Positions 58,754-64,000 of a stretch of DNA of 64,000 nucleotides are shown here, one piece after another. The stretch comes from Methanobacterium sp. ERen5 (lineage in GTDB: Archaea > Methanobacteriota > Methanobacteria > Methanobacteriales > Methanobacteriaceae): the NCBI GenBank assembly GCA_024167805.1, contig CP099988.1, forward strand, positions 1,868,001 to 1,932,000, read 5' to 3'. The translations under genes and the position numbers were made by a program. Within the stretch, counting starts at the first letter, position 1; every line of letters starts with the position of its first letter. The notes under the pieces were generated by a model, which worked only from the letters and a program-made list of their open reading frames with translations, was not told the DNA's origin and did not search any database.

Positions 58754-59209
58754 TTGGATATAAATGACCCAATTAAAACTACAGTTGAAGAAATCCGTAA
58801 AGTTTTGAATATTGAAAACGTTATCGGTGAAACCATAGAAACTGATGAATTTTTACTTCTACCCGTTACAAGAATGGGAATGGGATTTGGAGCAGGAGAA
58901 GCCGAAGGTAAAGGTGCAGATAACATGGGAGGAGCCGGTGCCGGTGCTGGTGGTGCAGCAGGTGTTGAACCTATAGCAATGGTAGTTGTTCACAAGGGAG
59001 TTAAAGGACCTGAAGGTGTTAAAGTCATGTCCCTCAAGAATCCAGACCCACTTTCAAGGGCAATCGGTGAAATAAGCACAGCTGCCGTTGAAATCATGGA
59101 CCAAGGCTCCAAGATGATGAAAGAAAAAGGCAAAGCTAAAGCTCATTTCAAAGGCAAAGACAAGGGTAAACAAACAAAAGAAGCCGAAATTGAAGTGAAA
59201 AAAGAATAA
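58754..59209 (+). CDS. GerW-family (YtfJ-like) protein
   Basis: The 151-residue product has the GerW order: IRKVLNIENVIGETIETDEFLLLPVTRMGMGFGAG, a Gly/Ala-rich middle, then VEPIAMVVVHKGVKGPEGVKVM, and a Lys-rich tail. The family is named after a Bacillus spore-germination protein, but it is widespread in non-sporulating bacteria and archaea with unknown function. TTG at 58754 is seven bases after AGGAGG. A DUF2953 gene follows 43 bases later, as next to ytfJ in Bacillus. Confidence 0.87.
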   Translation: MDINDPIKTTVEEIRKVLNIENVIGETIETDEFLLLPVTRMGMGFGAGEAEGKGADNMGGAGAGAGGAAGVEPIAMVVVHKGVKGPEGVKVMSLKNPDPLSRAIGEISTAAVEIMDQGSKMMKEKGKAKAHFKGKDKGKQTKEAEIEVKKE

Positions 59210-59251
59210 ACTACCTTTTTTTAAACCCAAAACCTACGGAGTTTTCACAAA

Positions 59252-59842
59252 TTGATAACAATACTGATAATCGTGGTGCTAGTGGTGGTGTTCATCATCG
59301 CATGCTTACTCATGGTTCCATTCCACATAACCTTGAACCTAAAAAATCAAGGGCTCAAGTTCCAGGGTCTTATGCAAATAAAGTGGATGAAAATCAGGAT
59401 AATCAAAAGAGAAATACCCTCAGAAACTCCAGAGGAAGAAAAGGAAGAAAAAGAAAAGAAGAAAGGGGAAGCTGCAAAATGGAATCTTGACAAAATTGTC
59501 AAGGTCTTTAATCTTTTTTTAGAATCCTTACCCCACTTTGAAAGAATTTTAATTGCTCTCTACAGATCCATTGAACTTGAAAGGTTCTGGTTAAATTTAA
59601 GGGTGGGACTCGACAGTCCAGTGGACACTGCAATGATTGCAGGAGTTTTCTGGTCAATGAACTCCATAATAAACACAATTCCAAGGGTAACAGTCACATT
59701 AAATCCCCAATTTATGAAACCAGCCTTTGAGGGTAAAGTTGAAATTGAATTTAAAATAAAACTACTGTGGATAGTTGCAGAATCAATTAGGGCTGTAACC
59801 AAGAAACCAGTTAGAAACTTAATACGTGAAATCAGAGCATAA
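59252..59842 (+). CDS. DUF2953 membrane-anchored protein
   Basis: The 196-residue product has one N-terminal helix (TILIIVVLVVVFIIACLLMVPF), then LKNQGLKFQGLMQIKWMKI, a charged linker with many Glu and Lys, and LNLRVGLDSPVDTAMIAGVFW, typical of DUF2953. The Bacillus relative YtfI is encoded beside YtfJ. The start is TTG at 59252. It is the second gene of a three-gene set. Confidence 0.85.
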   Translation: MITILIIVVLVVVFIIACLLMVPFHITLNLKNQGLKFQGLMQIKWMKIRIIKREIPSETPEEEKEEKEKKKGEAAKWNLDKIVKVFNLFLESLPHFERILIALYRSIELERFWLNLRVGLDSPVDTAMIAGVFWSMNSIINTIPRVTVTLNPQFMKPAFEGKVEIEFKIKLLWIVAESIRAVTKKPVRNLIREIRA

Positions 59843-59875
59843 AAAAAATTATTTATTTAGGATAATTGGTTGACC

Positions 59876-60127
59876 ATGAAATCTAAAATGAAGGTTGAAA
59901 AGAAAGTTGGTAAACTATTTTTGATCAACGAGAGAAAATTTTATCCCATTGTGGAAATTTCAACCATAGAATCAAATAACTACTTCGCTGAAACCATAAC
60001 CCCTGTGGCATTTCTGGTTTCAGAACCAACAAAAAAATATATTCTACCCCTATCTGAAGCTGAGATCGATAAGGAAGAAATCATCAGACTAGTTTTTCCA
60101 GATGGAATGAAGCACACAGAAAATTAG
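59876..60127 (+). CDS. Small hypothetical protein, third gene of the GerW operon
   Basis: The product of about 83 residues has a basic front (KSKMKVEKKVGKLFL) and a beta-rich body ending VFPDGMKHTEN. No membrane helix is seen and no family is recognised. It starts 33 bases after the DUF2953 stop and so is probably cotranscribed. ATG 59876 is chosen over TTG 59870. Confidence 0.6.
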   Translation: MKSKMKVEKKVGKLFLINERKFYPIVEISTIESNNYFAETITPVAFLVSEPTKKYILPLSEAEIDKEEIIRLVFPDGMKHTEN

Positions 60128-60407
60128 ATCATATTAACATAGAAATAAACTTATTTTTAACTATTTTTCCATGAAATACAACAAACACGACAACTACAAC
60201 TACTTCATATACACTCACTAGATTGAAACCATCAGAAAATCAGACACTACAATAAATATTCAATTGGCTCTTTAATTAAATTCAACTTAAACATTACAAA
60301 CTAGTTTATTATTGTAGCTTCGTAGCATTAAATCTATAGATCATGTTAAGGATGATATGGGTTTGATTGTACGATAAAAAAATAATGATGTATGGAAAAA
60401 ATTTCCA

Positions 60408-60899
60408 TCAGTCGATCTTCATGAACTCTGAATTTTCAGCTCCACAGATTGGACATTTTTCTGGGGCTTCATTTTCAACGGTGTTTCCACACAGTGCACA
60501 AACGTAGTAATTTACTTCTGAATTTTTTCCAAGATTTTCTAGAGCATTCTTATAGAGATCAGCATGGATCTGCTCTACACTGTTTGCCACATCAAAGGTC
60601 CACCTTGCAGCATCTTCCTTTTCAGCTTTAGCTTCTGCAATGAAGTTTGGATACATGGTTGTGAATTCAAAAGTTTCTCCTTCGATGGCATCTTTCAAAT
60701 TTGCCTCTGTATCGTTGATTCCACCAGCAATTTCAAGATGGTTGTGTGCATGCACAGTTTCAGCAGCTGCTGCAGCCCTGAAAAGTTTAGCCACTTGACT
60801 GAAACCTTCTTCATCAGCTTTTTTAGCAAATGCTAAGTATTTTCTATTAGCTTGAGATTCACCTGCAAATGCTTCCATTAAATTTTCTTTTGAACTCAT
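60408..60899 (-). CDS. Rubrerythrin
   Basis: The product of about 163 residues has the ferritin-like di-iron domain (two ExxH-type segments, KAAAAETVHAHNHL and VEQIHADLY) and a C-terminal rubredoxin-like domain with CALCGNTVE and CPICGAENS. Rubrerythrins reduce hydrogen peroxide in anaerobes with electrons from rubredoxin-like partners. ATG 60899 follows GGAGG by ten bases. It is monocistronic. Confidence 0.93.
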   Translation of the reverse strand: MSSKENLMEAFAGESQANRKYLAFAKKADEEGFSQVAKLFRAAAAAETVHAHNHLEIAGGINDTEANLKDAIEGETFEFTTMYPNFIAEAKAEKEDAARWTFDVANSVEQIHADLYKNALENLGKNSEVNYYVCALCGNTVENEAPEKCPICGAENSEFMKID

Positions 60900-61074
60900 A
60901 ATTTCAAACCTCCAAATAAATATCAATTACACTATATTTTCAGTGGAATAAATCCTTTTTGAAACGTTCGTTCCATATGAAATAATAAGAAAATTAGTAT
61001 AAATAATCAGCATAAAAACAGTTAATTTTTAATATAAAACCAGAAAAATTAAAACAAAATAAAAAAGAAGAAAA

Positions 61075-61281
61075 TTAGGCTGTTTTAACAGCCATGTCTA
61101 TGTCGTCTGCTTTGACAGTTTTTCTTCCAGCGTGTTTTGCAAGTTCAACAGCTTTCTTAGCTATTTCTTCACCCTTTTCTTCGAGTGATTTAGCTAATGC
61201 CTCTTTTGCATCATCACTAATTCTTTGAGCACCAGCGTTTTTTATGATCCTTCCAACTGGAGCAATTGGTAATTCGGCCAT
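61075..61281 (-). CDS. Archaeal histone
   Basis: The 68-residue product is a single histone fold: [33 protein letters not shown], then [15 protein letters not shown]. The RIIKNAGA and RKTVKADDI blocks match the HMf/HMt family. Dimers and longer stacks wrap DNA into nucleosome-like fibres. Residues at the DNA-contact loops look intact. A GGAGG-type site precedes the ATG. Confidence 0.95.
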   Translation of the reverse strand: MAELPIAPVGRIIKNAGAQRISDDAKEALAKSLEEKGEEIAKKAVELAKHAGRKTVKADDIDMAVKTA

Positions 61282-61434
61282 AATTTCACCTCCTATTTAT
61301 CCTAGGGATAATTAATATTTAAAACTATCGGTTTTAGTTGGATTTTTAGCCACAACTTTTACAATGGTAGGCGAGTCGAAGAGATCAATATCTAACCAAA
61401 ACTTTTAAGGGTACTAACATGAATATGAAATTCC

Positions 61435-62565
61435 ATGTTTGAGCAGTTAAACATCGACAGCTATACAGAAGAGATCTTAGAAAAATCCCTAAAAACTGTA
61501 ATATCTAATGAGGAAGGTTTAAAACTCATTAATTCTACTGGTAGGGAACTTCAAGCACTTTTAATTGCTGCTGATATGCGTCGTGAGGAACTCGTGGGAA
61601 ACAATGTTACCTACGTAAAGAATTGGAATATAAACTTTACAAATGTTTGCACAGGAACTTGTGGATTTTGTGCATTCAAATGTGATGAATCAAGCAGCGA
61701 AGCTTACTTTCTTTCAAACGAAGACGTTGTTAGAAGGGCTAAAACAGCATGGAATAATGGGGCAAAGGAAGTTTGTATACAGGGAGGATTACATCCTGAT
61801 GTGGATGCCTATTACTATCAAAAACTGCTCATAGACATTAGAAAAGAACTTCCAGACATTTACATACATGCATTTTCACCAATGGAGATATTGTACGGTG
61901 CTGAAAATTCTGATATGGAACTATCTGAAGAACTGAAGATGTTGAAGGAAGCAGGACTGGACTCAATTCCTGGTAACGCAGCAGAAATATTGAACGATGA
62001 TGTGAGGAAGGTGTTGTGTCCCAGTAAGATGAACACTGCCAAATGGATCGAAGTCGTTGAAACAGCTCATAAAACAGGAATTCCAACAACCTGCACCATG
62101 ATGTATGGCCACATCGAAGAGTTGAAGGACAGGGTGGATCATATTGACACCTTAAGGCAGATACAAATGAGAACTGGAGGATTCACAGAGTTCGTACCGC
62201 TCACATTCATGCACAAAAACACACCAATATTCCGGAAGGGTATTTCAAGCCCAGGATCCACTGGAATTGAGGATCTTAAGGTTTATGCTGTTGCAAGGTT
62301 GATGTTTGGGGATCTGCTCCAAAACATCCAGGTATCTTGGGTTAAATTGGGATTCAAATTTGCCCAAGTTTGTTTAACTGCAGGTGCAAATGATCTTGGT
62401 GGAACACTCGGGGAAGAAAACATATCTAAATCTGCAGGTGCCCAGCATGGTGTTAGAACCAATCCTGAAACTTTTCAGAGGCTAATTAAAAATATGGGAA
62501 GGGTTCCAGCTGAAAGGGACACCCTTTACAAGAATGTTGAGCCTGTAAAGAAAAATCTAAACTAG
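61435..62565 (+). CDS. cofH: FO synthase subunit CofH
   Basis: The 376-residue product is a radical SAM enzyme with CTGTCGFC (72-79) binding the [4Fe-4S] cluster, NINFTNVC just before it, [12 protein letters not shown] and [10 protein letters not shown]. It joins tyrosine to 5-amino-6-ribitylaminouracil to make the FO core of coenzyme F420, together with CofG, which is not in the window. The full length and all motifs are present. The MarR gene follows ten bases later. Confidence 0.94.
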   Translation: MFEQLNIDSYTEEILEKSLKTVISNEEGLKLINSTGRELQALLIAADMRREELVGNNVTYVKNWNINFTNVCTGTCGFCAFKCDESSSEAYFLSNEDVVRRAKTAWNNGAKEVCIQGGLHPDVDAYYYQKLLIDIRKELPDIYIHAFSPMEILYGAENSDMELSEELKMLKEAGLDSIPGNAAEILNDDVRKVLCPSKMNTAKWIEVVETAHKTGIPTTCTMMYGHIEELKDRVDHIDTLRQIQMRTGGFTEFVPLTFMHKNTPIFRKGISSPGSTGIEDLKVYAVARLMFGDLLQNIQVSWVKLGFKFAQVCLTAGANDLGGTLGEENISKSAGAQHGVRTNPETFQRLIKNMGRVPAERDTLYKNVEPVKKNLN

Positions 62566-62574
62566 GATTTTACC

Positions 62575-63057
62575 ATGGATGATCAATTTTTAGTCATAAG
62601 GAAAATGATGATGCAGTTCATCAGGGTAAACAAGAAATTCCAGAAGTTTGAGAAGAATCCAATTGAATTTGGAAATGGTCAAAAACTCTATCCCAGCGAG
62701 ATCCATATTTTAGATGCTGTTGGCCACGGTGTTGCTAACAATGTCACTGTTTTGAGTCAGAAATTTGGAATTACCAAGGGCGCAGTTTCCCAAGTTGTGA
62801 ATAAGTTACATGAAAAGCAGCTGATAAAAAAGGAAAAGATCGAGGGAAATGCCAAGGAAGTTAAATTGACACTCACCAATCATGGCAGGAACGCCTTTAA
62901 AATTCAGGATGAACAGCACAAGAACTTCGAAAATGAATTTTTCAACTACTTCAAAAACCTTGAACAGGATAACGTTGATTCGTTCTTGGAGATCATGGAC
63001 AGGATCGATATGTTCATGGATAAGTTTTTAAATGATCAAAAACCAAAGAAAAAATAG
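62575..63057 (+). CDS. MarR-family transcriptional regulator
   Basis: The 160-residue product has a winged helix: LYPSEIHILDAVGHG, then NNVTVLSQKFGITKGAVSQVVNKLHEKQLIKKEK as recognition helix and wing. Long N- and C-terminal helices would form the dimer. It probably senses a small ligand and represses nearby genes. It lies between cofH and a GNAT gene, with short gaps, so it may control the acetyltransferase. Confidence 0.87.
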   Translation: MDDQFLVIRKMMMQFIRVNKKFQKFEKNPIEFGNGQKLYPSEIHILDAVGHGVANNVTVLSQKFGITKGAVSQVVNKLHEKQLIKKEKIEGNAKEVKLTLTNHGRNAFKIQDEQHKNFENEFFNYFKNLEQDNVDSFLEIMDRIDMFMDKFLNDQKPKKK

Positions 63058-63089
63058 TTTAGTAACTAAACTATGGGGTGGTTTTTATC

Positions 63090-63692
63090 ATGTCTATGAA
63101 GTCAGCTGTTAAGGAACACGTATCAAATTCTCATGTAACTGAACATGTAAAAAAACATGGTTCGTTTTTATTAAATGAAATCATTTTAGACGGATTTATC
63201 TCGAAATTAGAGGTGGATAATCAGAATTTCGTAAAATACCTGGATGGGATGGAATTTAAGAAATTTTCCCAGCAGGACCTTGATGATTCAGCAAAACTCT
63301 ACAAAGAAGTTTTTTCACAACAACCTTGGAATGATGAATGGTTCACACTTAAAAGGGTCAAAGAATATTTAAATGAACTCATAGAAAACCCTGTTTTCAG
63401 TGGTTACGTTGTATATCAAAATTCTGATCTGGTGGCTGCATGTTTTGGTCATTCACGTTCCTGGTGGAGTGGTGATGAATTTTTTATCGATGAATTTTTT
63501 GTATCATCCAAGTATCAAGGTCAGGGTATTGGATCGTTACTCATGGACTACGTGGAGAACCATCCTGAACTCGAGAATATTGAATGTTTCCAGCTTTTAA
63601 CCAACAGCAATGTTCCTGCAAAGGATTTTTATCATAAAAAGGGATTCAAAACGAGAAAAAATAGGGTTACAATGACTAAAAAGTTTTTTTAG
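63090..63692 (+). CDS. GNAT-family N-acetyltransferase
   Basis: The product of about 200 residues has a GNAT core in its second half, with acetyl-CoA-binding FFVSSKYQGQGIGSLLMDYVE (Q/RxxGxG/A motif) and the C-terminal TNSNVPAKDFYHKKGFK. The front 70 residues are extra and helical. It acetylates an amine of unknown identity. ATG 63090 follows GGGGTGGT. It is separated by 33 bases from the MarR gene. Confidence 0.87.
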   Translation: MSMKSAVKEHVSNSHVTEHVKKHGSFLLNEIILDGFISKLEVDNQNFVKYLDGMEFKKFSQQDLDDSAKLYKEVFSQQPWNDEWFTLKRVKEYLNELIENPVFSGYVVYQNSDLVAACFGHSRSWWSGDEFFIDEFFVSSKYQGQGIGSLLMDYVENHPELENIECFQLLTNSNVPAKDFYHKKGFKTRKNRVTMTKKFF

Positions 63693-64000
63693 TCTTCTAA
63701 TTTTCTGATAATAATTTTATCATCATTTTCCACTTCTTTAAACAGCTCAAGATTTGAAAGAATCTCTCCAATATTGGTAACTGCTGATGCAGGTTGAGAT
63801 TGACCGTAAAAAATACAAAAAGCAGGTCCTGGAGGCCAGTATGAAATGTCTCCCTTGGAAGTACTGGTTGATGGGTTTTCATACTCCTCCTTAATTGGGG
63901 CATCGAAGTAGACTTCTTCAAGCCAAATATTTGCCTCTCCCTCAAATGGAAGGTTGTTAAATATTTGTTTGGCTGTTATTGGATTTCTATTATCCAAAAT
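63689..64000 (-). CDS. Cyclophilin-like protein, start outside the window
   Basis: The frame is open to the right edge and the first residues (ILDNRNPITAKQIFNNLPFEGEANIW) already lie inside the domain, so the true start is beyond 64000. GDISYWPPGPAFCIFYGQSQ is the core of the cyclophilin-like (TM1367/DUF369-type) family, which has a cyclophilin fold but lacks isomerase residues. Function is unknown. Its stop overlaps the end of the GNAT gene by four bases. Confidence 0.75.
   Translation of the reverse strand: MLDNRNPITAKQIFNNLPFEGEANIWLEEVYFDAPIKEEYENPSTSTSKGDISYWPPGPAFCIFYGQSQPASAVTNIGEILSNLELFKEVENDDKIIIRKLED

Overview
The window is AT-rich archaeal chromosome from a hydrogenotrophic methanogen of the order Methanobacteriales, most likely Methanobacterium or a close relative. 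The evidence is the gene content: Alba and a 68-residue histone, deoxyhypusine synthase, CofH (coenzyme F420), MfnD and MfnF (methanofuran), beta-RFAP synthase (methanopterin), a YLRT-type homoaconitase small subunit (coenzyme B), CarS and a Tes-type radical SAM enzyme (tetraether lipids), a MurT-like Mur ligase beside a lipid flippase (pseudomurein-type wall), and the DUF39/CBS/NIL-ferredoxin homocysteine module. Genes often start with GTG or TTG behind GGAGG or GGTGAT, as is usual in this group.

Layout. Bases 1-5,900 are an accessory block of short minus-strand genes (small membrane proteins, a potassium channel, lipoprotein-like and zinc-ribbon proteins). It contains truncated gene copies and four copies of one promoter/leader module. 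6,000-10,500 carries Alba, DUF2769, NTF2-like, Nudix and BPL_N-like genes and a 31-residue Cys peptide behind a nested inverted repeat. 10,500-18,450 has a B12-type radical SAM protein, a methyltransferase, a FUSC transporter, a ferredoxin-domain protein and an ABC exporter next to an untracked 52-residue four-Cys peptide, the best candidate here for an undescribed peptide-export system. 18,700-24,600 is mostly housekeeping (CBS regulator, deoxyhypusine synthase, PyrF, CbiO-type ATPase). 25,100-28,100 is a run of four exported proteins. 28,350-30,280 is the homocysteine operon. 30,700-37,350 holds TldD, AMMECR1, NOG1-type GTPase, small heat-shock protein, SIS protein, a ThiN-HIT fusion and RibL. 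37,600-49,080 covers cell wall, histidine, tRNA modification and methanofuran genes. 49,300-57,850 covers lipid, methanopterin and coenzyme B genes plus protein and tRNA repair or modification. 58,146-58,293 is a tRNA-Val/tRNA-Phe pair. The rest holds a GerW/DUF2953 operon, rubrerythrin, histone, CofH, MarR, GNAT and a cyclophilin-like gene cut by the window end.

Eight genes are interrupted by single-base length changes, nearly all in homopolymer runs (nine lesions), including essential genes such as the NOG1-type GTPase. Most are therefore probably sequence errors rather than true pseudogenes, and I annotate them as single genes with a frameshift. By contrast, the potassium-channel and TauE fragments at 489-1020 are real-looking truncations.
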